Part shown: in pieces, positions 1-10,367 of the stretch | Numbering within the stretch: position 1 is the stretch's first letter | How the letters are laid out: each line of letters starts with the position of its first letter | NCBI GenBank assembly: GCA_030159075.1 | Contig: BROG01000025.1 | Coordinates: 752,001 to 816,000 of the forward strand | DNA: 64,000 nucleotides | Direction of reading: 5' to 3' | DNA from: Atrina japonica | Lineage: Eukaryota > Mollusca > Bivalvia > Pterioida > Pinnidae | Program-made: the position numbers and the translations under genes | Notes under the pieces: model-generated | Seen by the model: only the letters and a program-made list of their open reading frames with translations | What the model was told of the DNA's origin: nothing | Databases searched by the model: none

Positions 1-498
1 ATATTACAATTAGTGCTGCAACGATATATCGTGGTACATGTACGTATCACACCCAGAACCAAACACCATGATACATATTTCTAATCAGAGAAGTATACCG
101 TTGCACCCCCCAATTACAATGTACTACCGAACCGATATATTTACGTAAATTACAGATAATTAGACCCACCAGCCTATCGCAAAATATAGAAAGAATTACC
201 TATTTCTCACATAAAATGAAACACTAAGCAATATTCATTACTTACTGAGTGTGAGCTCAACTACTCATTTGCAAAACAAATAGAAGCACATGTACTCTCT
301 ACTTCAGCTGAACTGGGGTCTACATCAATACATTCAGAAACCGGAAATAGATGCAAATACATGTACTCAACGAGAGTGACTATTGGCCGGACCGACGGGT
401 GTATAAGAAACCGTTTTCTATAGACCCGACCGTCTGGCAAATAAACTAAGTAATAAACGAAAACATCAGAAAGTCAAAACCGATAAACGGTCAGTACA
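1..498 (-). repeat. 3' LTR of the BEL/Pao element (window-truncated)
   Basis: Direct repeat of 6943-7440 at an offset of 6942. On the minus strand it starts TGTACTGACC at 498. About 11 bases of its other end lie left of the window. The only differences from the other LTR that I see are near position 130 (g versus t) and near 454 (t versus c). Confidence 0.93.
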
Positions 499-506
499 CT
501 CCCCGT
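499..506 (-). other. Polypurine tract of the BEL/Pao element
   Basis: On the minus strand the eight bases ACGGGGAG directly precede the TG that opens the 3' LTR. This is the expected position of the plus-strand DNA priming site. Short but well placed. Confidence 0.65.
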
Positions 507-630
507 CTGATGTCAAACTTGACATCATACATCTATAATTAAAATGCATATTACCATTAACATGAAAAATGTCAAATGCTCAAATCAAGTCAAAGTCAGT
601 ACATTTACATGTATCAATCAAATTCACGAA

Positions 631-3600
631 TCACTGATCTTCACATAACATTATTAAGTCTGTAATCGGTCGCGTATACACTAATGGTTCTCCATCTCGA
701 TTTCCGATACGAACTTCACATTTCCTGACCTTGCCATCATTACTTGGAAAGAGTTTGGTAACCAAACCAACAGGCCAACTATGCCTCGGTAAAGTAACAT
801 CCTTCAAAAGAACTATATCATTAACACATATATCGCGCTGTTCTGTATGCCATTTTCTCCTAGCCTGTAGCGACTGTAAGTATCTGGAATTCCACTGCTT
901 CCAAAATAAATTCGAAAGATATTGGACTTTTTTCCACTGAGCTGTGTACATGTCACGTAAACTCAAGTTTGTACATTTTGCAATAAAAGCGGATGGATCA
1001 CCTTGCTTTTGGGTCAAAAGAATGTTAGGTGACAGCACAAGTGGGTCATTAGAGTCACTGTCAATAGCAACCAAAGGCCTTGAGTTCATTACAGCAGCAA
1101 CCTCATACATAAAGGTAGATAAAACCTCATGAGTAAGTTCTTTGTAAACACGATTTGCAAGCATACTTTCCAAAATCCTTCGAGCAATACCAATAGGTCT
1201 CTCCCAAATGCCTCCCATGTGTGATGAATGTGGAGAGTTAAAGTGCCACACAATACCTTTGTCATTTAACTCTTTCTGAAAATTTTGATCTTCCACATGA
1301 ATAACTTGAGAATCGATTAATGAAGCAGCACCGACAAAATTGGTTCCTCTGTCTGAGTACAAGGTTTTCACAGGTCCTCTGATAGCAATCAAACGAACAA
1401 GTGCGTTAATGAAGCAAGAAGCACTCATGTCCTCAATAATTTCGATATGAGTAGCACGTGAGGTCATACATGTGAAAATAACAGCCCAACGTTTGCTGTT
1501 AGCTAAGCCTCCTCGTGTTTTTCTGGCAACCACCTCCCAAGGCCCAAAAACATCAACACCGACTGCACTAAAAGGAGGTCCTGGTGTTAGTCTCTCTTTC
1601 GGAATATCAGCCATCTTCTGATACATGAACTGACCTCTCAGCTTTCTACAAATGACACATTGTCTAATAACAGAAGAAACTAGTTTCTTCGCTCCAATGA
1701 TCCAAAACCCATTTGATCGTACAGATCCCTCCGTAAAGTGTCTGCCTTGATGAAATACGCTTTCGTGGAAGTGCCAAACAAGTAATTCAGCAACATGACC
1801 TTTTGGTATGATAACTGGGTTGACTGACTCGATGCCAATCTTGATCCTCAACTGATTTAGTCGTCCTCCGACTCCGAGCAAGCCGTTTTCATCTAAGTAT
1901 GGCGATAAAGTTAAGATAGGGCTATCCTTTGGAATTATCCTTCCATTCTCGAGAGCACAAATTTCTGAAGAATAAGACCGTTTCTGAACTTTGCACACAA
2001 TAAGAGTTTCTGCTGCTTTAAGAGTTTCTGGTGCGGTACTTTTCTTGCAAACATGCCACGAAGTGTAGTCACAACTGTTGGCGTTCTTGAACGTCCTTGC
2101 TACATGAATCAAAATAGCGTAGGTAGCAATAAGCTTCTTCCATGATGAGAAACGATCAAATGATGAAGTCTCAAAAGTATCAACTGAGGTGACTTTCACA
2201 ATTATTTCAGGTCTAATCTCTGAATCTGAATCCGGTTCACACAAATCGAATATTTCCTTCTTGAAATCGTAACCTATGTTCTCATTTGAGATGTAGGTTG
2301 GTCCTAAATGCCATCTACTGAGGGCCGATTTGACGTCTTGCAGAGACGATCTAGTTGCTGAGTCTGCAGGATTAAGATCACCTTGAACATAACTCCACTG
2401 ATCTGGTTTAGAAAATCCATGTATACGAGCAACCCGATTACTCACATACGTATAAAATCTCCGTGTCTTATTGAATATGTAGCCTAACACTACTTTACTG
2501 TCAACAAAGTATCTGAATGAAGACATAGAAATGTCCAAGTGTTCCGAAACACACTGTGCGAGCTCTATACCAAGCACTGCTCCACAAAGTTCTAGCCTTG
2601 GAATACTATGTCCGCTCTTCGGAGCTACTTTCGCCTTACCCATCACAAACCCTATGTCAATACCATTCTGACTAACTGCAACGAGATAGGCAACCGCAGC
2701 AATGCCTTTCTCTGACGCATCTGTGTACACGTAAATCTTATAATCATTCAACAAACTGAACGAGTCCTTTATGAACATTCTAGGTATCTGATAACCATCT
2801 AACTCTTGCAACGCTTTGTTCCAGGCGTTCCATTGATCAAGATAATGTGTAGGGATCGCGTCATCCCAGTTACTTCCATCTGGACATATTTCTCTGAGTA
2901 ACATTTTACCACTAACAGCAAAGGGTGCCAAAAACCCCAAAGGATCATATATAGAGTTATTTGCTGATAACAGTCCTCTCCTTGTGAAAGGCCTCTCAAT
3001 TGCCGGAGCAAGAAATTTAAACATGTATTTGTGAAGATCCCAAACTAATCCCAGACTCAGCTGCTGTGGTAGATTATCAATGTCGAGATCCAAATCCTTA
3101 ATGTCCTTGCTAAGGGCTTCCTTAGGAAAATGATTCATAATCTGAACATCATTAGAGGCAATCTTATGAAGATTTACAGATCCTTCCTGTAATGTCTTAC
3201 GTGTTCTAGATAGGAGACTTATGGCTTCCTCTCTGGTAGGAAGTGAGAATAAGGCATCATCAACATAAAAGTCTCTTTGCACATGTCGTTTCACATCATC
3301 GTCACCATGTTCAACTATTTTGCGTAATGCGTATGTCGCAACCGCTGGTGACGGTCTATTTCCGAACACGTGAACTCTCATTTGGTACTCTATTAAATGT
3401 AAGTCAGGGTTATTGTTCTGGTACCAAAAGAAACGTAAAAATCGTCTATGATCTGGTGTAACAAGAAAACGATAAAACATTTGTTCACCATCAGCACTCA
3501 CTGCAAATTTGTTACTCCTAAACCTTAGAAGCACACCGATCAAACTGTTGGTTAAGTTCGGTCCTGATAATAGCATGTCGTTCAAAGATTTACCTTGAAA

Positions 3601-3909
3601 CATTGCAGATGAGTCAAACACTCCACGAATCTGTCCAGGTTTTCTAGGGTGGTAGACCCCAAATAACGGTAGGTACCACTTTTCCAAATTAGTATCAACT
3701 GCCACTTCAGCAGCTCCACTTGTAAATACTTTTTCCATAAACTCAATCATGTGTTGACGTTTGACAGAATTTAGACGAAGACTCTTGTCTAAAATCTTAG
3801 CTCTCTGGTAAACTTGAGCTCTGTTATTTGGAAGAGATTCACGTGGCTCCTTAAACGGTAATGGAGCCATCCACTGTCCTGACGAATCCTTTACTAATTT
3901 AGAATCCAT
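631..3909 (-). CDS. pol: BEL/Pao pol: reverse transcriptase, RNase H, integrase
   Basis: An intact 1092-residue frame. The reverse transcriptase palm has D140 and the catalytic YVDD at 215-218. RNase H follows with D397 (YTDAS), E440 (RLELCG) and D470 (FVDSK). The integrase has an HHCC zinc module (H715, H720, C751, C754) and a DDE triad at D786 (GVDVFGPW), D853 (YSDRGTNF) and E903 (GGIWERP). The C-terminal part from about 990 has the 'W..R....R.KW' and 'PRHSWPVG' pattern of the DUF5641 domain that ends BEL integrases. All catalytic residues are present. The first methionine is probably not a true start: the conserved RT lead-in continues upstream in another frame, so in the functional element this was part of a gag-pol polyprotein. 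It overlaps the upstream frame by 16 bases. Confidence 0.93.
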   Translation of the reverse strand: MDSKLVKDSSGQWMAPLPFKEPRESLPNNRAQVYQRAKILDKSLRLNSVKRQHMIEFMEKVFTSGAAEVAVDTNLEKWYLPLFGVYHPRKPGQIRGVFDSSAMFQGKSLNDMLLSGPNLTNSLIGVLLRFRSNKFAVSADGEQMFYRFLVTPDHRRFLRFFWYQNNNPDLHLIEYQMRVHVFGNRPSPAVATYALRKIVEHGDDDVKRHVQRDFYVDDALFSLPTREEAISLLSRTRKTLQEGSVNLHKIASNDVQIMNHFPKEALSKDIKDLDLDIDNLPQQLSLGLVWDLHKYMFKFLAPAIERPFTRRGLLSANNSIYDPLGFLAPFAVSGKMLLREICPDGSNWDDAIPTHYLDQWNAWNKALQELDGYQIPRMFIKDSFSLLNDYKIYVYTDASEKGIAAVAYLVAVSQNGIDIGFVMGKAKVAPKSGHSIPRLELCGAVLGIELAQCVSEHLDISMSSFRYFVDSKVVLGYIFNKTRRFYTYVSNRVARIHGFSKPDQWSYVQGDLNPADSATRSSLQDVKSALSRWHLGPTYISNENIGYDFKKEIFDLCEPDSDSEIRPEIIVKVTSVDTFETSSFDRFSSWKKLIATYAILIHVARTFKNANSCDYTSWHVCKKSTAPETLKAAETLIVCKVQKRSYSSEICALENGRIIPKDSPILTLSPYLDENGLLGVGGRLNQLRIKIGIESVNPVIIPKGHVAELLVWHFHESVFHQGRHFTEGSVRSNGFWIIGAKKLVSSVIRQCVICRKLRGQFMYQKMADIPKERLTPGPPFSAVGVDVFGPWEVVARKTRGGLANSKRWAVIFTCMTSRATHIEIIEDMSASCFINALVRLIAIRGPVKTLYSDRGTNFVGAASLIDSQVIHVEDQNFQKELNDKGIVWHFNSPHSSHMGGIWERPIGIARRILESMLANRVYKELTHEVLSTFMYEVAAVMNSRPLVAIDSDSNDPLVLSPNILLTQKQGDPSAFIAKCTNLSLRDMYTAQWKKVQYLSNLFWKQWNSRYLQSLQARRKWHTEQRDICVNDIVLLKDVTLPRHSWPVGLVTKLFPSNDGKVRKCEVRIGNRDGEPLVYTRPITDLIMLCEDQ

Positions 3910-4910
3910 GATCTGAATGAACTGACGATCGTTGACAGTCCAATTTTCTCATCATCTGGATGCTTATGAAATATATTGCTGCCAATACAATTATCCTTGC
4001 ATAAAGTAATGGTGCGAACGTTTTCACAAAGGTCCATGACAGTGCATCTGCCATGACTGTCTATATTAGTCTTGTATACATTGACTGAATCAGGGCGATG
4101 ATATTTTCCCAGACAAACTTGTCCAATTATCACCCAACCCAATGGAAGTTCTTGTGCAAACGGATCGTTTTCGGATCCAACAATTTGTCGGATTACATGA
4201 TGTGCTTTAGGTACATCACGACCAATCAAAATATGAACGCCTAGACTTGAATCCAATGGATGTAGATACTGAGCTACTGATTGAAGATGCGAATAATTAT
4301 CTGCAACATCTGGTGTAGGGACTTCACTCAAATCCTGAGGTATGTATTCACATTCTATTAACTCTGATAAACGAATAGACTCCTTTGAACTTACAGATTG
4401 AACTGACAGTCCATTTACATGTTTCCCCACCATGGTCGTACGACCTGCACATGAGGTAAGTGTGTATTCAACCTCTTTGCCTGTAACGTTTAACATACTA
4501 CAGAGTTCTGGAGTCACCAATGAACGATTGCTTTGATCATCCAATAATGCATATACTCTAACTTTCTTAGAGGGCTGACAAGAAAGAGACACACCAACGA
4601 GTATAATTTTTCCACATGAACGTCCTTTAAATCCATTGCCGTTCACTGATGTACATTTATTAGTCACTTGTAGCTCAGGTACAGTTTTAGGAAGAATAGA
4701 TTCAAGGTTACCCCTAGGCTCCCCGCCATGAGGTCGTGCAGGTTCACTGCGATGCATCACAGTCATATGGTTCTTACGGCCACATTTATCACATTTAACT
4801 TGAACATTGCACTTAGAAGACACATGATCTGCAGACAGACATTTAAAAACAAAGTCCTTTGTCTCGTAATACAACACGACGTTGATCCCAGGACTTCGAT
4901 TTGAACTCAC
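3894..4910 (-). CDS. BEL/Pao gag-pol middle: zinc knuckles and aspartic protease
   Basis: 338-residue frame. C24, H29 and C34 are the last three ligands of a CCHC knuckle, whose first cysteine is encoded in the frame that ends just upstream. A second module, C40-x2-C43-x4-H48-x4-H53, follows. The retroviral-type aspartic protease begins near 100, with the active site LLDDQS at 122-127. The first 20 or so residues are out-of-frame readthrough; the real product enters from the frame of the preceding ORF. At the other end the frame runs out of register with pol at about 3920, just before the conserved RT lead-in. Read as one piece of a broken polyprotein, not a separate gene. Confidence 0.82.
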   Translation of the reverse strand: MSSNRSPGINVVLYYETKDFVFKCLSADHVSSKCNVQVKCDKCGRKNHMTVMHRSEPARPHGGEPRGNLESILPKTVPELQVTNKCTSVNGNGFKGRSCGKIILVGVSLSCQPSKKVRVYALLDDQSNRSLVTPELCSMLNVTGKEVEYTLTSCAGRTTMVGKHVNGLSVQSVSSKESIRLSELIECEYIPQDLSEVPTPDVADNYSHLQSVAQYLHPLDSSLGVHILIGRDVPKAHHVIRQIVGSENDPFAQELPLGWVIIGQVCLGKYHRPDSVNVYKTNIDSHGRCTVMDLCENVRTITLCKDNCIGSNIFHKHPDDEKIGLSTIVSSFRSWILN

Positions 4911-5898
4911 GACATTGTGACAATGTATGCTTCGAATTGTGTATCGGACAACGCTGAATCAAACTGCTGTCTTTGTCTTTACTATCACAACATTCATCCT
5001 CCTGAATGTCAGTCTTTGCCACAAACACTTTGTCATTTCTGCGAATACCAGTAGTCAAAGTTTTCTCCCTTTTTCTCATGAAACATTCCAAATCGAATGC
5101 TGGATCATTGCATACCCTACATATGTTATGCACAAAATCCACGAACACAGAAAACGGTGGGTATGAAACATTGCGGTCCTGCTTATACTTAGAAGCATGC
5201 GTGATCCACTTCTGTTGAATAGAGTAGGGCAGCTTAGCAACAATATTATTAACGCCACGAGATGAATCAAACAATGCAAACTGTACTGCAAATCTAGAAT
5301 CCTGTTTAGCTGACAGAATCTCATCCAGCAGATCACAGAGTTCATAAAATCTCTTATTGTCTTTATTTGTCAATACTGGAAATTTTTCTAGTTTGCCTTT
5401 AAGTGAAGACTCAATTAACTCTGGTCGACCATACCTCTCTTGTAATCTTTTCCAGATCAAGTTCACTGCTCTAGCAGGGTCCTTGGCATTTGATGAACGT
5501 AAACTCCGGGCGAATGACGAAGAGTCCTTTCCAAGATATTTCACCAAGAGGTCCAATCGTTCAAATGCATTTAGTTTGAGTTCATCGACAACGCTGCAAA
5601 AACTTGCTTGCCAAACATCAAATGACTGTGGTTCATCACTGAATGTATAAAGACGCTGTAATAACATGTCCTTCTTAAACAAATAAGACGTGAATGCCTC
5701 AGTATTAGTTTTGTCAGTTTGCACACTAACTGGATCATTACGTTGTGGTACAAATGGCTGTGCATCTGGCGATAAAATATTTTTCTGGATTTGCGAACAT
5801 ACAGTGCCCATAAAAGTATTCCGAGTATCTTTATGTTTGATATCATCCAAATGTAAACTTGATACATATTGTTCTGTTCTATCGACAGCATCACTCAC
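4843..5898 (-). CDS. gag: BEL/Pao gag (DUF1759-like) fragment
   Basis: 351-residue frame. Residues 75-230 have the spacing of the BEL gag domain (DUF1759): 'FDVWQASFCSVVD', a leucine-rich stretch, then 'LQERYGRPELI' and 'FYELCDLLDEIL'. The C-terminus carries the '..WDQRRVVLRDKGLCF' segment that leads into the zinc knuckle and stops at a TAA within it. The open frame really extends upstream of the first ATG to about 6040, where it joins the coiled-coil gag N-terminus by a frame change. It overlaps the next frame by 68 bases. Confidence 0.82.
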   Translation of the reverse strand: MSDAVDRTEQYVSSLHLDDIKHKDTRNTFMGTVCSQIQKNILSPDAQPFVPQRNDPVSVQTDKTNTEAFTSYLFKKDMLLQRLYTFSDEPQSFDVWQASFCSVVDELKLNAFERLDLLVKYLGKDSSSFARSLRSSNAKDPARAVNLIWKRLQERYGRPELIESSLKGKLEKFPVLTNKDNKRFYELCDLLDEILSAKQDSRFAVQFALFDSSRGVNNIVAKLPYSIQQKWITHASKYKQDRNVSYPPFSVFVDFVHNICRVCNDPAFDLECFMRKREKTLTTGIRRNDKVFVAKTDIQEDECCDSKDKDSSLIQRCPIHNSKHTLSQCREFKSKSWDQRRVVLRDKGLCF

Positions 5899-6014
5899 TG
5901 GTAATGAAAGACATGAACGAGCTGCCTCTGACTCTAGATAAGACGCCTCCGCTTCCGCAGCTGCTGCTTCCTTTTCTTCCGCTAACAGCGAAAGGTCTGC
6001 GTTGTATTCTGCCT

Positions 6015-6596
6015 TTATCTTCTCGACATTCGCAACTTTCTTTTTAACTCTGCCTCCCTTTTCGCAACTTCCAACCGTGCTCGAGCTGCCTCAGCCTTCG
6101 CTCGCTTCTGAGATACACTGCTGATTCTGGTATCCTTACTAGACGTTTTGCCAGATAAAACACTTACACTCTTGGCCTTAATAACAGATGGGTCTTGAGT
6201 ATCTGTAGGAGATATGTCCATAGACGTTTGTGTTACATCGATGTCCACTGATTGCAACGCACTATCAATAGTGTTATTCATAGAATTCATTTGATCCTTA
6301 AATTCTGAATACTGTATCAAACTGTCCCTTGTATTTATTCTTTTCAAATAGCCTAAATACTCAAACGACTTTAAGTCGTAAGTTTTCCTCAACGACTTGA
6401 TCCTTTCGATGTAATATGCAACACGTGAAACATTATGTTTGTCTAATAAATTCAACTCGTCCAAAGTTTTCGTTAAACTTTCACATAATAGTTTGATCTC
6501 ACTTAGGTACCTAACTTTCACTGTTACATAATTTAACAAAGCCTTGTCTGTTAGAGTTATAATTCTATGTGCGTCAGCATCTTCATGTTCCGCCAT
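6015..6596 (-). CDS. gag: BEL/Pao gag N-terminus (coiled coil)
   Basis: 193-residue frame starting at the first ATG after the primer-binding site, with a 330-base leader. The start is MAEHEDADAH. The body is rich in K, E, R and L with heptad-like spacing, and the last 35 residues (KRAKAEAARARLEVAKREAEL...) look like a charged coiled coil. The coiled coil continues in the -1 frame after a run of five A (minus strand, about 6040), so the stop at 6015 is probably the result of a one-base change rather than the natural end. Confidence 0.78.
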   Translation of the reverse strand: MAEHEDADAHRIITLTDKALLNYVTVKVRYLSEIKLLCESLTKTLDELNLLDKHNVSRVAYYIERIKSLRKTYDLKSFEYLGYLKRINTRDSLIQYSEFKDQMNSMNNTIDSALQSVDIDVTQTSMDISPTDTQDPSVIKAKSVSVLSGKTSSKDTRISSVSQKRAKAEAARARLEVAKREAELKRKLRMSRR

Positions 6597-6908
6597 TTTG
6601 TGAGCTGTTACTCACAATTCACTGTTCTGCCATAAGATTCCATTTGTAAACAAGAAGAATCACAGATAGTGTCACCATAGAATACACATGTATCCACTTT
6701 TATTGAGATTCATACAGTTGTCTGGTACAGACGCCATACATAATGTAATTTACTTATTGTGGACTCTTGCGTGTGTAGTGAATTGCTACAAATACAAACA
6801 AAAAAATATTCTTAAAATGCACGTTATGCATACAGTAGTTGACAATAGACACATGTAAATAGATCTAGACTATTTCGAAAAACAGTACAGACCGAGACTA
6901 CTCGAAAA

Positions 6909-6929
6909 CTGGTCCACTTAAAGAAACCA
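6909..6929 (-). other. Candidate primer-binding site
   Basis: On the minus strand, two bases after the end of the 5' LTR, the sequence starts TGGTTTCTTTAAGTGGA. A TGG start two bases inside the LTR is the expected form for pairing with a tRNA 3' CCA end. I cannot assign the tRNA without a search. Confidence 0.5.
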
Positions 6930-6931
6930 TG

Positions 6932-7440
6932 TGTTTACAACAATATTACAATTAGTGCTGCAACGATATATCGTGGTACATGTACGTATCACACCCAGAA
7001 CCAAACACCATGATACATATTTCTAATCAGAGAAGTATACCGTTGCACCCCCCAATTACAATGTACTACCGAACCGATATATTTACGTAAATTACAGATA
7101 ATTAGACCCACCAGCCTATCGCAAAATATATAAAGAATTACCTATTTCTCACATAAAATGAAACACTAAGCAATATTCATTACTTACTGAGTGTGAGCTC
7201 AACTACTCATTTGCAAAACAAATAGAAGCACATGTACTCTCTACTTCAGCTGAACTGGGGTCTACATCAATACATTCAGAAACCGGAAATAGATGCAAAT
7301 ACATGTACTCAACGAGAGTGACTATTGGCCGGACCGACGGGTGTATAAGAAACCGTTTTCTATAGACCCGACCGTCCGGCAAATAAACTAAGTAATAAAC
7401 GAAAACATCAGAAAGTCAAAACCGATAAACGGTCAGTACA
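6932..7440 (-). repeat. 5' LTR of the BEL/Pao element
   Basis: A 509-base LTR bounded by TG at 6932 and CA at 7440 in the plus orientation. 6943-7440 matches 1-498 with two mismatches. As the 5' LTR it should hold the element's promoter. I see no unambiguous TATA box and do not call one. Confidence 0.9.
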
Positions 7441-7445
7441 CATAT

Positions 7446-9599
7446 ACAAATGGTTAAGTCGAATTAATCACTTGCAAACGAATAATTGTAATACTAAGTT
7501 TCTCAATCTATGATACAGTTAGGTACCGTTATTAAATATATTTATTGGCGACCTAAGCTAAATATTCTACATATCAGTAAATGGGTAAAACATCTGGTTT
7601 ATCGTTGGGCTAAACAATATTTATGTACTGTTTAAAACCCATGCATGTTCGAGCAGACATGTTTACTTGTCAACATGTATTGGAATAAAGTCTTCCGTGT
7701 CTGTTTTTTTTTTACTATAAATATAGAGAGTAAGTGACCAGAAATAGAGATACACTCGAGGTGTAGATACACTGGGAGGTACTCGCAGAAAGATGCATGG
7801 CTTGTGTCGTCGCGAAAGGGCGGGGTACGGGCATGGCCCTAGAACGACATAGAAGAAACGTTTGTAAATATGAATAGATTTTTTTTAATATTGTACTACT
7901 TACTATTTCGTATATAAATTAAAATCATCTATGGAAGAAGTCAGCACTTTGATATCATTTTGAATACCACTATACTATTAGGACGCCAAGGAATCACAGT
8001 GCCATACAACGACAAAGTACTAAGACGACTAAATTAAATACACTATACTACACAGAAGAACATCCTATACACTATACTATAAATCTAAGTAATAAAAAAG
8101 GGTTTTTTTGGTAAAAGATGCCCTTAACTCAAGTGACGTTAAACAAGATATACAATTATACAAAGTGTCTTTATATGTCTAGAACACCCCGCATACCATT
8201 ATTTAATTAAGGTAAAGATTACTCGATATTACATATCCATTTAATTTTAGGATATTTATATTGAAATGATAAAATTATGAAGAGGAAATCTATCAATGTA
8301 GAGGGAAATTACACAAGACGTAAATACTACTTATTCAAGCCTTTAGAGTATTAGTCATCTTTTAATTTGAGTGTTAACAATAATTTCATGTGTATATCCC
8401 AACATGTAATATTATTCGATATGTAATTTTGGTTTTAATTATGCCAATCCTCATACAGAATTCCTCATTAAACTGTTTACATGTAGTTAACTTTTACGCA
8501 CTCAATCACTTAGCACTCACAAATTTATTAAAACAGTATTTGCGTTTGTATCACCAAGTTCAATACCGCGACATTAACTATTCTTGGAAATGTTAATGTC
8601 CCATAAATTTATCAAATACTGACGAATATTGATTCTAAATAAAACTCGCCCATATCATCTCATTGATATAAACCGACATACCAAATGTGTGTAATTCAGC
8701 AAACCCTGTGATCACTTTAGGCTCACCCATATCGATAAATAGAATGGTGTAATGTTATAATTCAGGGGCGAGAAAGTTAATAGTGCATGTGAATTTATAG
8801 TAGAATGCAGATTCTAAAATTACACACTCCTGAATATTGAAAGAAGATTTGACCATTTTTTTTTTAAAAAATGGATGGGTCCATATTTTGCTACAGGGGT
8901 TACACCTTGAGTACAGACACTTAACTTATTTAACAGAGAGGAAAATGTAGAAAACAGACATATATTAATAACAATACGTAAGTTATAGTTTTACAAAACA
9001 GGCCAAAAAGAAATGCTCTAGACGATCGTTTTTGTCAATAAGACTTCCATCAGTTGAGCTCGAATTTGAATTTGATATAAATGTATATTTCAAAAAGAAA
9101 AAGTGGTATCATACAAGGCCAAATAATAAAACTAAATATATTGCCATATCCGTCGAAGAATACCTACTGTAAAAATGAATATCTTAGACAAAAATAATTG
9201 ACAAAAGACAGAGCAAAAACGCTACACCTTGCCAAATCTACGATCTTGGTCACAAAACAATATCATTTTTATAACATTGTTAGTGAACCACATGTTTTTA
9301 CCTTAAATTATGATAAATTTCTACGTTTCGCTGTACAGTAAAGATGTGTTGTCCGATCACAATGACTATTAAAAAATGGCGAGTTTTCAATTGATTTTTT
9401 CATTTTTCATTTTCATTAACCTGAACAATAGCTGAAAAGCAACCAATCTAGTTTGTCCCTCAGTCCAGTGAAATTTCAATTTAAAATGTTTTAAAGTTTG
9501 AATATATATACTTTTTTCTGAGATTAATATCAGTTTCGTATTTCGTACAGACGTGAATATGTATACTATAGTTATAAAAAAAAACCACAGATACCAAAG
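7446..9599. other. AT-rich intergenic DNA with repeat fragments
   Basis: No convincing coding exon. 8980-9130 is an inverted copy of the dispersed repeat also found at 10025-10200. 8645-8850 resembles the inside of the TTAACTCAT-bordered MITE at 62942-63142 (shared 'attcaggggcgagaaagttaat' type stretch). A perfect A/T hairpin lies near 8853-8875. Confidence 0.5.
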
Positions 9600-9730
9600 T
9601 GTTAATCCTCAGGATGTCCGAAAGACAATGTACAAATTGCATGTGGTGAATATTTGATAGATACAGACCAAGGAGAAGTAAGCATCCCCTGTTTACCTGT
9701 CACACGCACCGTGAGACTAAACATATAAAC
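9600..9730 (-). repeat. 3' tail fragment of the multicopy RT element
   Basis: Read in reverse it gives the family's tail order: 'acggtgcgtgtgacaggtaaacaggggatgcttactt', then a part ending 'ggacatcctgagg'. It matches the tails at 22745, 23640, 27985, 35520, 38150 and the reverse of 38690. Diverged. Confidence 0.6.
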
Positions 9731-9883
9731 ATTTATATGTAGGGGATACATAAATCGGTCGAAGGTATTGTGTTGGAGATGTGGGTTAATTAATATTTTC
9801 ATGTTTAAATAAATTGTAAAACAAGGTTCAGGATTCTTCATTTCTCATTAAGTCGACAGTTCAACGTATAAATATTTGGACAT

Positions 9884-9884
<1 letters not shown>

Positions 9885-9951
<67 letters not shown>
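9885..9951. repeat. (TA)n microsatellite
   Basis: About 33 uninterrupted TA units. Confidence 0.97.
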
Positions 9952-9956
<5 letters not shown>

Positions 9957-10024
9957 AAGTTTTTAAAAATTATTTAAATATCCTGTCAAAAAAAGATGCT
10001 ATAACCATTAGACGGATTTCGGCT

Positions 10025-10200
10025 ATATTTTTAGAGATATTACTTGGCCTTGTATAATACCACTTTCTCTTTAGAAAATTTTCAACTGATGAAGTCTAAT
10101 TGACAGAAACGATATCGTTTTCAGCATTATAACTTTGGTATTATGTTATCGTTTCTGCCAATTAGACTTCATCAGTTAAGCTTCAATTTGAAAAGTATGT
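10025..10200. repeat. Dispersed repeat with internal hairpin
   Basis: Contains two inverted arms of about 32 bases (10083-10114 and 10147-10178; 'aactgatgaagtctaat' against 'attagacttcatcagtt'). Related sequence occurs at 8980-9130, 26460-26560, 41395-41460 and 49550-49640, sharing 'gacagaaac', 'ttggcc' and 'aactttggtatt' blocks. Confidence 0.7.
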
Positions 10201-10367
10201 GAAGTATTTAAAACTCAGCGATTATTAAAAATATCTGGAAAAATATTGTTCGTTCACGTGCAAAAAGAAGTGTCCGACACTAGGTACTGTCCGTGAATAA
10301 GCACCGCACCAGTTCAGTCATTAATGGCTTACATCATCGAGTCGGAGCGTGATTTTGATATCAGTGA

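Larger units (their letters stand above)
1..7440 (-). mobile_element. BEL/Pao LTR retrotransposon, nearly full length
   Basis: Read on the minus strand, the order is 5' LTR (6932-7440), primer-binding site, gag, zinc knuckles, aspartic protease, reverse transcriptase, RNase H, integrase, polypurine tract, 3' LTR (1-498, cut by the window edge). Protease before RT, RNase H and then integrase with a C-terminal DUF5641-like segment is the BEL/Pao arrangement. Comparing the two LTRs by eye over 498 bases I find two substitutions, so the insertion is young. The coding part is nevertheless split into four overlapping open frames by three frame changes. No envelope-like frame is seen. The right flank begins 'catat' at 7441, a candidate target-site duplication whose partner lies outside the window. 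Confidence 0.93.
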
